Shown piece by piece: positions 1 through 6,885 of a DNA stretch of 9,674 nt. How positions within the stretch are numbered: the first letter of the stretch is position 1; each line of letters starts with the position of its first letter. Under the pieces are notes generated by a model. The model worked only from the letters and a program-made list of their open reading frames with translations, did not search any database and was not told where the DNA came from. The position numbers and the translations under genes are program-made. Origin of the DNA: Hyphomicrobiales bacterium (GTDB lineage: Bacteria; Pseudomonadota; Alphaproteobacteria; Rhizobiales; Xanthobacteraceae); assembly GCA_017304505.1 (NCBI GenBank), contig JAFKKQ010000339.1, positions 1 through 9,674 of the forward strand, given 5' to 3'.

Positions 1-80
1 CGGGCGAGATCGATCCCGGCATCCGTCACATGCTCAAAGGTGTCGAGAATCACCAGCATACGGCGGTTCCGGATCACCAG
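1..80 (-). pseudogene. 5'-truncated remnant of a STAND/AfsR-like ATPase (Walker B region)
   Basis: Read on the minus strand from about base 80 to base 3, the frame gives RNRRMLVILDTFEHVTDAG and continues IDLA to the edge. This closely resembles the Walker B segment (LLVLDNFEHV-type) of STAND/NB-ARC-like ATPases found in AfsR/SARP regulators, LuxR-type regulators and adenylate-cyclase-linked predicted ATPases. The frame is open to the left edge, so the rest of the gene would lie outside the window. The P-loop part that should precede Walker B, encoded at roughly 80-400 on this strand, is absent: the reading frame above base 80 loses any family resemblance and the DNA there encodes the histidine kinase on the other strand. 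The gene therefore appears to have lost its 5' part. The call rests on only about 25 residues, so a chance resemblance is possible, but the motif is distinctive. Confidence 0.45.
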
Positions 81-909
81 GCCGATCGAGCAGATCGAAC
101 AGGGAACCCATGCCCTGATGCTGCGCCGAACGATCTCGTTCTCGAAGACCGGACTGCCGGAGGCCGACCGCACCCTCGATGCCGTCGCCGCTACGGCGCG
201 GGTGCTTGAGCAGCATGACAAGGAGCGCGACGAGCGCGAGGCGCATGTCCGCCTCATCATGCGCGAGCTGTCGCACCGCTCGAAGAACCTGCTAGCGATC
301 GTGCTGGCGATCGCTCGTCAAACCTCGCGTCACACGGCCTCTTTCCAGGATTTCGAATCACGATTCAATGCCCGCATCCAGGCCCTGGCGGATGCACACG
401 ATCTGTTGGTCGAGCAGCAATGGGGCGGCGCCTACATCACCGACTTGGTGAGCGCGCAGCTCGCCGCCTTCGGCATGGAAAAGGTCACGTGCCGCGGCGA
501 CCGCATCATGCTGCGCACCGAGGCGGTGCAGAACGTCGGCCTGGCGTTGCACGAGCTTGCGACCAACGCCTCCAAATACGGGGCGCTATCGACGCCGTCC
601 GGATCGGTCGAGATCGAATGGACCTTCGAACTCGGCGAGCTGGGCAAGCGGCCGCTGCGCTTGACATGGCGTGAGAGCGGCGGCCCGCCGGTCACGGCGC
701 CCAGCCAGAAGGGCTTCGGCTGCTTCGTCCTCGAGCGCGTCACCGTGAACGCGCTCGGCGAGGGCACGCTGGAATTCAAGCCCGACGGACTGCTCTGGAC
801 CTGTGTGATCCGGCCCGAGCACCTGGTCGACGGCACGGGAACGCCGGCGCGCGGCAAAGGATCGTCGCGCCGAAACGCCGCCTCACAGGTCGTCAGTCGC
901 ATGTCCTGA
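40..909 (+). CDS. HWE-family sensor histidine kinase, apparently N-terminally truncated
   Basis: Cytoplasmic kinase core of a two-component sensor that would autophosphorylate on histidine and pass phosphate to a response regulator. Numbering from a GTG at base 40: a HAMP/linker-like stretch starts with ITRPIEQIEQ (12-21) and is followed by a charged helix (about 50-70). The H-box is ELSHRSKNLLAIV with phosphoacceptor His79. The N-box is ALHELATNASKYGALS with Asn176. LTWRESGG carries the Trp210-x-Glu212 pair that defines the HWE class, and a glycine-rich KGFG lies at 224-227. The last 27 or so residues are a low-complexity basic tail. The frame is open to base 1 and no good ribosome binding site precedes the GTG at 40; an ATG at 118 is another option. 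No sensor or membrane segment is visible upstream, and family-like sequence begins only near base 70, next to the ATPase remnant on the other strand. I infer a truncated, possibly non-functional gene; the kinase identity itself is secure. Confidence 0.8.
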   Translation: MSRITSIRRFRITRPIEQIEQGTHALMLRRTISFSKTGLPEADRTLDAVAATARVLEQHDKERDEREAHVRLIMRELSHRSKNLLAIVLAIARQTSRHTASFQDFESRFNARIQALADAHDLLVEQQWGGAYITDLVSAQLAAFGMEKVTCRGDRIMLRTEAVQNVGLALHELATNASKYGALSTPSGSVEIEWTFELGELGKRPLRLTWRESGGPPVTAPSQKGFGCFVLERVTVNALGEGTLEFKPDGLLWTCVIRPEHLVDGTGTPARGKGSSRRNAASQVVSRMS

Positions 910-924
910 TTCTCGTCAAGAATC
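908..924. terminator. Small hairpin between convergent genes
   Basis: GATTCT (908-913) and AGAATC (919-924) form a 6-bp perfect inverted repeat with a 5-nt loop. It starts inside the kinase stop codon and lies between two convergent genes. No T-run follows on either strand, so it is at best a weak terminator or an mRNA 3'-end stabiliser. The rest of the 39-bp gap holds nothing I recognise. Confidence 0.25.
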
Positions 925-948
925 GTCGTGGCGTGACCTCCGCTCGGC

Positions 949-1926
949 TCAAGGCGTCTTCACCCCGGCGATGGCGACGGCCTCCTTCCACTGCGGAATT
1001 TCCCGCGCAATCAGCTTGGCAAATTCGGCGGGGCTGTTGCCGACCGGATCGACGCCGAAGGCAGTGACCTTCGCCGCGAACTTCGGGTCCTTTGCGGCGC
1101 GGGCCAACTCTGCCGCCATCTTGTCGATGATCGGCTGTGGCGTGCCGGCCGGCGCCATCACGCCGTTCCAGGTGATGACGTTGTAGCCGGGATAACCCGA
1201 CTCCGCGATCGCGGGAACCTGCGGAAGCTGAGAGGCGCGCTTCTCACCCGTAACGCCGAGCAACCGAATTTCGCTGCCGGCTGCATGCGGCAGCGCGTCG
1301 GCCAGCGTCGCAAACATCGCCGGGACATGGCCCGCAATCACGTCCGAAAGTGCCGGCGCGTTGCCGCGATAATGCACTGCCGTCATTTGCAGGCCGGCGC
1401 GTTGCGCGAACAGCGCCATCGCCAGATGAGCGATGCTGCCAATACCACTGGTGCCGTAACTGATCGGCTTGTCTTGCGCTTTCGCATAGGAGACGAACTC
1501 CGCCACCGATTTCACCGGCAGCTTGCCGTTCACCACCAGGACGAACGGGTTGGTTCCCAGTACGCTGACCGGTGCCAAATCCTTCACCGCGTCGTAGGAC
1601 ACCTTGTTGATGGCCGGCAGGATCACGATTTGCGGCTGCACGCCCCACAGCAGTGTGTATCCGTCGGCGGGCGACCGCACCGCCGCCTCCACCGCGATGG
1701 CGCCGCCGGCTCCCGTGCGATTCTCGACCACGAACTGCTGGCCGAATGCCTCGCTGAAGCGCAGCGCAACGATGCGCGCCTGACCGTCGGCGCTTCCTCC
1801 GGCCGCATAGGGCACCAGAATCCGAACCGGCTTGTTGGGCCAGTCTCGAGCCTGGGCCTCCGCCGGCCGGGGCACCGCGATAAACATCGTGGCCGCCAAG
1901 ACAACCAGGAATCGCAAAGTCGACAT
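949..1926 (-). CDS. Bug/TctC-family periplasmic substrate-binding protein
   Basis: Extracytoplasmic solute receptor of the tripartite tricarboxylate transporter (TTT) type, 325 aa, the usual length for the family. It has a signal peptide (residues 1 to about 24, hydrophobic FLVVLAATMFIAV, likely cleavage near AEA|QA). The mature start follows the family pattern: WPNKPVRILVPYAAGGSADG (29-48), then FGQQFVVENRTGAGGAIA (61-78) and SPADGYTLLWG (85-95). These proteins bind small carboxylates, amides or aromatic acids in the periplasm; the ligand here cannot be told. I chose the ATG at 1926 because it begins the signal peptide and has GAGAGGGG a few bases upstream; the frame extends to 2016 but that part is not signal-like. 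No TctA/TctB membrane partners are in the window. It is the last gene of the minus-strand run, after a 206-bp gap, and may have its own promoter. Confidence 0.9.
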   Translation of the reverse strand: MSTLRFLVVLAATMFIAVPRPAEAQARDWPNKPVRILVPYAAGGSADGQARIVALRFSEAFGQQFVVENRTGAGGAIAVEAAVRSPADGYTLLWGVQPQIVILPAINKVSYDAVKDLAPVSVLGTNPFVLVVNGKLPVKSVAEFVSYAKAQDKPISYGTSGIGSIAHLAMALFAQRAGLQMTAVHYRGNAPALSDVIAGHVPAMFATLADALPHAAGSEIRLLGVTGEKRASQLPQVPAIAESGYPGYNVITWNGVMAPAGTPQPIIDKMAAELARAAKDPKFAAKVTAFGVDPVGNSPAEFAKLIAREIPQWKEAVAIAGVKTP

Positions 1927-2132
1927 GCTTACACCCCTCTCAAGACGCCGTTCCTTTTGCAACTCTACGCGAGGCGTCCGGCGCTTTCCATGCGATGGCC
2001 CGGTTGCGGCTGTCACGGACCACGCCCACGCATTGCACCGGCAGGCACGAGGCGCTTCCTTCGTCGTTCAGAGCAGGAATTGTTGTTTGGACGAAGGCTT
2101 GCGCGGAGCGCGGGCTTCGTGACCTGCGACAA
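1927..2132. other. Intergenic region upstream of the Bug-family gene
   Basis: A 206-bp gap in an otherwise tightly packed minus-strand run. The only structure I see is an imperfect hairpin at 2091-2120 (listed separately). No convincing -35/-10 pair stands out on the minus strand. The gap suggests, without proving it, that the binding-protein gene is transcribed separately from the acyl-CoA dehydrogenase. Confidence 0.4.
2091..2120 (-). terminator. Imperfect GC-rich hairpin after the acyl-CoA dehydrogenase
   Basis: ACGAAG (2091-2096) pairs with CTTCGT (2115-2120), and a second CGCG/CGCG stem closes on a GAG loop inside it, with an unpaired internal loop between the stems. It lies 12 bp past the acyl-CoA dehydrogenase stop codon on the minus strand. 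No T-run follows, so termination is only a suggestion from position. Confidence 0.25.
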
Positions 2133-3344
2133 TTAAACCCTGTTGCCCGCGCTCCAACGCCAGAAGTCCCGCCCTTCTTCGCGCATGAATTTGGCCAGCA
2201 CCATCTTGTGCACCTCGTCGGCGCCATCAACCAGCCGCGCAGAGCGCGCGTAGCGATAGACCCATTCCGCGATGGTATCCTTGGAGTAGCCACGCGCGCC
2301 GTTGAGCTGGATCGCGACATCCGCCGCCTGGTGCAGCGTATTGGCGACATGCACCTTGGCCATCGACACCTCTTTGCGCGCGCGGTCGCCCTGGTCGAGC
2401 TTCCAGGCGGCGTACATGGTGAGCAGCCTGCCGATCTGGATGTTATGCGCCACTTCGCCGAGCTTGATCTGTACGCTCTCGCGGTCGGCAAGCTTGATGC
2501 CGAAGCCCTCGCGGCGGCCGACGTACTCCTGCGCAATTTCCATGCAGCGCTTCGACCAGCCGAGCCAGCGCATGCAATGCGTCAGGCGCGCCGGCCCGAG
2601 CCGCACCTGCACCACCTTGAGCCCGTTGCCGAGGCCGCCCAGCACGTCGTCGTCGTGCACCTCGAGGCCGTCGAACTCGAGTTCGCAATGGCCACCATGT
2701 TCCTCCGGCCCCATGATCTCGATGCGCCGCACGATCCGCCAGCCCGGCTGGTCCTTGTGAAAGAGGAAGGTGGTGATGCCCTTACGCGGATCGTCGGAGG
2801 TCCGTGCCGCCAGGATGAAGTGCGACGCACCCTCGGCGCCGGTGATGAACCACTTGCGGCCGCGGATGATCCATTTGTCACCGCGCTTCTCGGCGGCCGT
2901 GCGGATCATGCTCGGATCGGAACCACCGCCAGGCGCAGGCTCGGTCATGGCGAAGGCCGAGCGCACGCGGCCCTCGACGATGGGCCTGAGCCATTTTTCC
3001 TTCTGCGCCGGTGTGCCGAGGATTTTCAGCACGTTCATGTTGCCATCGTCCGGCGCCATGCAATTGAAGGCGAGCGGTCCGAAAAGCGAGCGCGCCGCCT
3101 CCTCATACATCACCGCCCAGGCCACGATCGGCAGGTCCATGCCGCCATAGTCCTTCGGCGACTGCGGCGCCCAGAGGCCTGCGGCCTTCGCCTTTTCGCG
3201 GATTGGGGCAAGACGGACATGAGGAATGTTCTCGTGATCGGCGAAATTCGCCGGATCGGCCTCGAGCGGCAGCACATGCTCGTCGACGAACGCGCGCGTC
3301 CTCTGGCGCAGGCTTTCGATCTCGGGCGACAGCGTGAAGTCCAT
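2133..3344 (-). CDS. Acyl-CoA dehydrogenase family protein (ACAD10/11-like)
   Basis: FAD flavoenzyme, 403 aa, expected to desaturate an acyl-CoA at C2-C3 and pass electrons to ETF in the cytoplasm. The N-terminal helical domain starts MDFTLSPEIESLRQRTRAFV. The middle beta domain has the FAD/substrate motif FAMTEPAPGGGSDP (131-144) and RKWFITGA (163-170). The C-terminal helical domain has GARGYSKDTIAEWVYRYAR, then LVDGADEVHKMVLAKF near the end. In that last motif Asp373 sits where medium-chain enzymes have the catalytic Glu of the YEGT motif, a pattern I associate with the ACAD10/11 clade. The start has a strong AGGAGAT ribosome binding site. The gene is 18 bp downstream of the SDR gene and likely co-transcribed. 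The substrate is unknown; the neighbours suggest a CoA-linked organic acid route. Confidence 0.92.
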   Translation of the reverse strand: MDFTLSPEIESLRQRTRAFVDEHVLPLEADPANFADHENIPHVRLAPIREKAKAAGLWAPQSPKDYGGMDLPIVAWAVMYEEAARSLFGPLAFNCMAPDDGNMNVLKILGTPAQKEKWLRPIVEGRVRSAFAMTEPAPGGGSDPSMIRTAAEKRGDKWIIRGRKWFITGAEGASHFILAARTSDDPRKGITTFLFHKDQPGWRIVRRIEIMGPEEHGGHCELEFDGLEVHDDDVLGGLGNGLKVVQVRLGPARLTHCMRWLGWSKRCMEIAQEYVGRREGFGIKLADRESVQIKLGEVAHNIQIGRLLTMYAAWKLDQGDRARKEVSMAKVHVANTLHQAADVAIQLNGARGYSKDTIAEWVYRYARSARLVDGADEVHKMVLAKFMREEGRDFWRWSAGNRV

Positions 3345-3362
3345 AAATCCGATCTCCTGCTT

Positions 3363-4136
3363 TTACCCGCGCAGCGCCACCATCTGCCCGCCGTCAACCA
3401 CGACGGTGGTCCCGGCCATGTATGCGCCGGCGTCCGACACCAGCAGCAGCAGCGCCCCGTCAAGGTCGCCATCCCGGCCAAAGCGGCCAACCGGAATGTC
3501 GCGGACCAGGCCCGCACCCGCGCCGGTGAGGTAATCTCGGTTGATGTCGGTGACAAACCAACCCGGCGCGATGGCGTTGACCCGCACGCCCTTGGACGCC
3601 AGCTCGTTGCCCAGCGCCTTGGTCATCTGGACCACGCCGGCCTTGGCCGTGGCATAGGCGACCGTGCCCTTCGACACGCCAAAGCCCAGCACCGAGGCGA
3701 TATTGACGATGGCGCCTTTTGCCTTGACCTCAATCATGCGGCGCGCACCCTCCTGCGCCCAGAAGAACACGGCATCAAGATTGGTGCGGATCACGCGATT
3801 CCATTCCCCGGCGGCCAGATCAACGGCGCGGGTGGAATGCGCCACACCGGCGTTGTTGATGAGGATGGTCACCGGGCCGAACGCCCGCTCGGCCTGCTCG
3901 AATGCACCCACCATCTGCGCGCGGTCGAGCACATCGGCCTCGACCGCGAGGGCCTTGCCTCCGGCACTCTCGATTTTCTCCCTGGCCGCCTTTAGCTTAT
4001 CAGCCCGGCGCGCCACCAGCGCGACCGACGCGCCGTTCGCCGCCAGCACCTCGGCGAAGCGCAAGCCGAGCCCGCTCGATGCGCCCGTCACCAGCGCCAC
4101 CCGGCCTTTCAGATCGAACAGTTCGGCCGCCTTCAT
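3363..4136 (-). CDS. SDR family NAD(P)-dependent oxidoreductase
   Basis: Classical short-chain dehydrogenase/reductase, 257 aa, the typical length for a FabG-like cytoplasmic enzyme that interconverts an alcohol and a ketone with NAD(P). It has the cofactor motif TGASSGLG (17-24), NNAG (94-97), and the catalytic set Asn119, Ser148, Tyr161 and Lys165 (YATAK). The C-terminal end VVVDGGQMVALRG is the usual final strand. VALVARRADKL after the second strand (39-49) has Arg residues where NADP-preferring members often have them, so NADPH is plausible but unproven. I chose the ATG at 4136, which has GGAGCGGAAAG just upstream; the frame goes on to 4232 but overlaps the TRAP gene and is not family-like. 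It lies 25 bp after the TRAP large permease and 18 bp before the acyl-CoA dehydrogenase, so probably one operon. The substrate is unknown. Confidence 0.92.
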   Translation of the reverse strand: MKAAELFDLKGRVALVTGASSGLGLRFAEVLAANGASVALVARRADKLKAAREKIESAGGKALAVEADVLDRAQMVGAFEQAERAFGPVTILINNAGVAHSTRAVDLAAGEWNRVIRTNLDAVFFWAQEGARRMIEVKAKGAIVNIASVLGFGVSKGTVAYATAKAGVVQMTKALGNELASKGVRVNAIAPGWFVTDINRDYLTGAGAGLVRDIPVGRFGRDGDLDGALLLLVSDAGAYMAGTTVVVDGGQMVALRG

Positions 4137-4161
4137 TCTTTCCGCTCCGTTAGGCCCGCGA

Positions 4162-5553
4162 CTAGGGGTGGTAAAGCGCATGAGGCAGCGCCGTCGCAAG
4201 CGCCGGAACATACCAGAGAACCACCAAAGCAAAGAGCTGGATCAGCACGAACGGAATGATCCCGACATAGATGTGCTTCGTGGTGATTTCCGGGGGCGCG
4301 ACGCCACGCAGGAAGAACAGCGTCGGACCAAGCGGCGGATGCATGTAGGAGGTCTGCAGATTCATCGCCATCATGATGCCGAGCCAGACCGGATCGACGT
4401 TGTGAATCTGCAGCAACGGCACGGCGACAATCGGCACCACCACGAAAATGATCTCGAAGGCATCCATGACGAAGCCCAGCAGGAACATGCCAAACATGAC
4501 CAGGAGGATCGCGCCCGTCGCCCCGCCCGGAAGGTTGGCGAGGACACGATGCACCATGTCGTCGCCGCCGAGCCCGCGGAACACCAGGCTGAACATGGTG
4601 GCCCCAATCAGGATCAGGAAGATCATGCAGGTCACCTGGGTCGTGCGCTGCACCACCGGACGCAACGCCGTGCCCAATGCGCCCTTGAGCGCGGCAAGCA
4701 GCGCCGCGCCGACCGCGCCGACCGAGGCCGCCTCCGTTGGCGTGGCGATGCCGCCGAGGATCGAGCCAAGCACCGCGAGGATCAGCGCCAGCGGTGCGAC
4801 CAGCGCCGCGATCAGGCGACCCATGAGCGCAAGGCCGTGCGGAGCGTCGGGCTCGGGCAGAATCGCCGGCGATGTGCGCGGGAAGAACACCGCCATGCCG
4901 ATCAGGTAGAGGATGTACATCGCCACCAGCGAGAAGGCCGGAACGATGGCGCCAGCGAACAGGTCGCTAACCGTCACCGACGACGGTGCGAAGTTTCCTT
5001 GCGCGAGCTGTGCAGACTGGTAGGCGGTCGAAAGCTGGTCACCGAGCAGGACCAGCACCGTGGCCGGCGGAAAAATCTGGGCGAGCGTCGATGTCGCGGC
5101 CACCGTCCCGGCCGCGAGCCGCTTGTCGTAGCCGTGGCGCAACATGGTCGGCAGCACGATCAGGCCCATCGTCACCGTGGTCGCGCCGACCACGCCCTTG
5201 GCGGCCGCGAGCAGCGTGCCGACAATCGCCACCGAAATGCCGAGACCGCCGCGAAGCACGCCGAACAACCGGCCCATCGTTTCCAGTAAGTCTTCCGCAA
5301 TACGCGAGCGTTCGAGCATCACGCCCATGAAGATGAACAGCGGGATCGCCAGCAGCACCTCATTGGTCATCACGCCAAAGATGCGCTGAGGCAGCGCGCC
5401 AAGAAGCGCGACGTTCATCATGCCAGCGAAATGTCCCAACACGGCGAACACCAGCGACACGCCACCGAGTGTCAGCGCCACCGGATAGCCGATGAACAGA
5501 CAACCGCAGACCGCAGCCACCATCGCAACGGCGAGTATCTCGGGAAGCCCCAT
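4162..5553 (-). CDS. TRAP transporter large permease subunit (DctM-like)
   Basis: Integral membrane protein of 463 aa, the large ion-coupled subunit of a tripartite ATP-independent periplasmic transporter. It is mostly hydrophobic, with about twelve membrane segments. Recognisable family stretches are the N-terminal GYPVALTLGG, LLAIPLFIFMGVMLERS, GGIATPTEAASVGAVGA in the second half, and TSYMHPPLGPTLFFLRGVAP near the C-terminus. The last is typical of the mannitol/chloroaromatic-annotated TRAP branch, whose true substrates are largely unassigned. The start ATG follows the TAG stop of the small subunit with no gap (TAGATG), which points to translational coupling; GGGACGGG in the end of the upstream gene may serve as ribosome binding site. 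It works with the small permease encoded just upstream. No DctP receptor is present in the window. Confidence 0.93.
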   Translation of the reverse strand: MGLPEILAVAMVAAVCGCLFIGYPVALTLGGVSLVFAVLGHFAGMMNVALLGALPQRIFGVMTNEVLLAIPLFIFMGVMLERSRIAEDLLETMGRLFGVLRGGLGISVAIVGTLLAAAKGVVGATTVTMGLIVLPTMLRHGYDKRLAAGTVAATSTLAQIFPPATVLVLLGDQLSTAYQSAQLAQGNFAPSSVTVSDLFAGAIVPAFSLVAMYILYLIGMAVFFPRTSPAILPEPDAPHGLALMGRLIAALVAPLALILAVLGSILGGIATPTEAASVGAVGAALLAALKGALGTALRPVVQRTTQVTCMIFLILIGATMFSLVFRGLGGDDMVHRVLANLPGGATGAILLVMFGMFLLGFVMDAFEIIFVVVPIVAVPLLQIHNVDPVWLGIMMAMNLQTSYMHPPLGPTLFFLRGVAPPEITTKHIYVGIIPFVLIQLFALVVLWYVPALATALPHALYHP

Positions 5554-6078
5554 CTAGCGCCCGTCCCGGCCGCGCAACACGCACCATGCGCGGATCGCTT
5601 GCGATACGCCTTGCAGGGCCATCAGCAGCGCAAACAGCGGGATCAGCGTCTTGAGCAGGAACACCGCCGGAATCCCGCTGGTCTCGCGCGACGTTTCCAG
5701 GATCGACCACGAGCGCGCCACGTAGGGAAGCGAGAACCATCCAAGCACCAGCATGAACGGCAGCAGCAACAGCAACGCCCCGCAGAAATCGACCAGCGCC
5801 CGACTGCGCGGGCTGAAGTCGGCATAAAAAACGTCCACCCGCACGTGGCCGCCCTCACGGAGAGTCCAGGCCGCGGCCAGCATGAACAGCGTGCCGTGGG
5901 CGTAGATGACCGACTCCGACAACCAGATCGAACCGACCCCGAACACATAGCGCAGCACCACGACTGAAAACTGGGTGACCACGACCAGAACACAGGCCCA
6001 CGCCGCGATGCGCCCGATCGCCGCGTTGAGGCGGTCGATGCGGTTGGCGAATGCCAGCGATGCGGATGCAGATGCCAT
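5554..6078 (-). CDS. TRAP transporter small permease subunit (DctQ-like)
   Basis: Four-helix membrane protein of 174 aa that pairs with the large subunit. Hydrophobic segments lie at about 25-45, 55-75, 97-117 and 137-160. [19 protein letters not shown], followed by [26 protein letters not shown], is the family signature (WxxE, then HVRVD). I chose the ATG at 6078, which gives the normal family length. An in-frame ATG at 6123 would add 15 residues and has GGAATTG upstream, so it cannot be excluded; the frame stays open much further but there it runs antisense to nitrile hydratase. It is the first gene of the minus-strand operon and is divergent from the nitrile hydratase genes, 177 bp away. 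The substrate is unknown. Confidence 0.9.
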   Translation of the reverse strand: MASASASLAFANRIDRLNAAIGRIAAWACVLVVVTQFSVVVLRYVFGVGSIWLSESVIYAHGTLFMLAAAWTLREGGHVRVDVFYADFSPRSRALVDFCGALLLLLPFMLVLGWFSLPYVARSWSILETSRETSGIPAVFLLKTLIPLFALLMALQGVSQAIRAWCVLRGRDGR

Positions 6079-6255
6079 TCGTCCCCAGTACCACCAGCCC
6101 GGCGGAGCACGGACCGGATTCATCAATTCCAACTCTATAATTCCAAGCTTATCGTATTCCGTCGGCGTTGCCTTGCCGATAGAATAGCCCTCATGGACTT
6201 CCAGCGGCTGCGCTGTTCGGCGCTTGGCTGGGACGACGCGGAGCAAGAGACTGTC
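6079..6255. promoter_or_regulatory. Divergent promoter region between TRAP and nitrile hydratase operons
   Basis: A 177-bp region between two outward-facing operons, expected to hold promoters for both. Bases 6121-6160 form an AT-rich island in GC-rich surroundings. On the plus strand a perfect TATAAT lies at 6136-6141, but no good -35 sits 16-18 bp upstream, so a standard sigma-70 promoter is not shown. An exact direct repeat overlaps it (separate entry). No regulator gene is present in the window. Confidence 0.5.
6125..6146. repeat. 8-bp direct repeat AATTCCAA, possible operator
   Basis: AATTCCAA occurs at 6125-6132 and again at 6139-6146, 14 bp start to start, with a partial third copy (TATTCC, 6155-6160). 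The spacing and the place in a divergent promoter region would suit a DNA-binding regulator; this is inference from position and repetition only. Confidence 0.4.
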
Positions 6256-6885
6256 ATGGCCGACCACGATCACGACCACCATCACGAGCATGGCTCGGAG
6301 CTGTCGGAGACGCAGCTTCGCGTCCGCGCTCTCGAAACCGTGCTGACCGAGAAGGGCTATATCGATCCGTCCGCGCTCGACGCCATCATCGAGGCTTACG
6401 AGACCAAGATCGGACCGCGCAACGGCGCCGTCGTCGTTGCCCGGGCCTGGACCGATCCAGCCTTCAAGAAGGCTTTGCTGGAAGACGCCACCAAAGCGGT
6501 CGGCTCGATGGGCCACATGAGCCGTGTCGGCGATCACCTGGTCGCGGTCGAAAACACGCCGACACGCCATAACATGATCGTCTGCACGCTGTGCTCCTGC
6601 TATCCGTGGGAGGTGCTGGGCTTGCCGCCGGTCTGGTACAAATCGGCACCGTATCGCTCGCGCGCCGTCAAAGACCCGCGTGGGGTACTTTCCGACTTCG
6701 GCATCACGTTGCCGAAAGACACCGAAATCCGGGTGTGGGATTCCACCGCCGAAACACGGTTCATCGTATTGCCGATGCGACCCGCCGGCACCGAGGGCTG
6801 GAGCGCGGACAAGCTCGCCGACCTGGTGACACGCGATTCGATGATCGGCACCGGCTTGCCGCTCAATCCTGGCGAGGTGAAGTGA
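6256..6885 (+). CDS. nthA: Cobalt-type nitrile hydratase, alpha subunit
   Basis: Catalytic metal-bearing subunit (209 aa) of nitrile hydratase, a cytoplasmic enzyme that hydrates R-CN to the amide R-CONH2. The metal site is VCTLCSC (109-115): Cys110, Cys113 and Cys115 are the ligands. By family knowledge Cys113 and Cys115 become sulfinic and sulfenic acids. Threonine after the first Cys marks the Co(III) type; Fe-type enzymes have serine there. [15 protein letters not shown] follows (116-130), as usual for the family. The N-terminus is unusually His-rich (six His in residues 4-12), which could bind metal. I chose the ATG at 6256 because it starts the normal-length protein and follows GGAGCAAGAGA; an in-frame ATG at 6193 lacks a ribosome binding site. 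The stop overlaps the beta-subunit start by one base (TGATG). The gene order alpha-beta-P14K is seen in other Co-type operons. Confidence 0.96.
   Translation: MADHDHDHHHEHGSELSETQLRVRALETVLTEKGYIDPSALDAIIEAYETKIGPRNGAVVVARAWTDPAFKKALLEDATKAVGSMGHMSRVGDHLVAVENTPTRHNMIVCTLCSCYPWEVLGLPPVWYKSAPYRSRAVKDPRGVLSDFGITLPKDTEIRVWDSTAETRFIVLPMRPAGTEGWSADKLADLVTRDSMIGTGLPLNPGEVK

Noticed and set aside
1995..3995. Long open frame on the plus strand (666 codons) across the acyl-CoA dehydrogenase and SDR genes
   Set aside because: It is antisense to two well-recognised genes, is rich in His, Arg and Ala as expected for the reverse of high-GC codons, and shows no domain.
3664..5289. Plus-strand open frame of 541 codons opposite the SDR and TRAP genes
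   Set aside because: The low-complexity Arg/His/Gln-rich product has no motif and lies antisense to clear family members.
6112..6141. Standard sigma-70 promoter using TATAAT at 6136-6141
   Set aside because: The -10 match is perfect but bases 16-18 bp upstream show no -35-like hexamer, so only a regulatory region is claimed.
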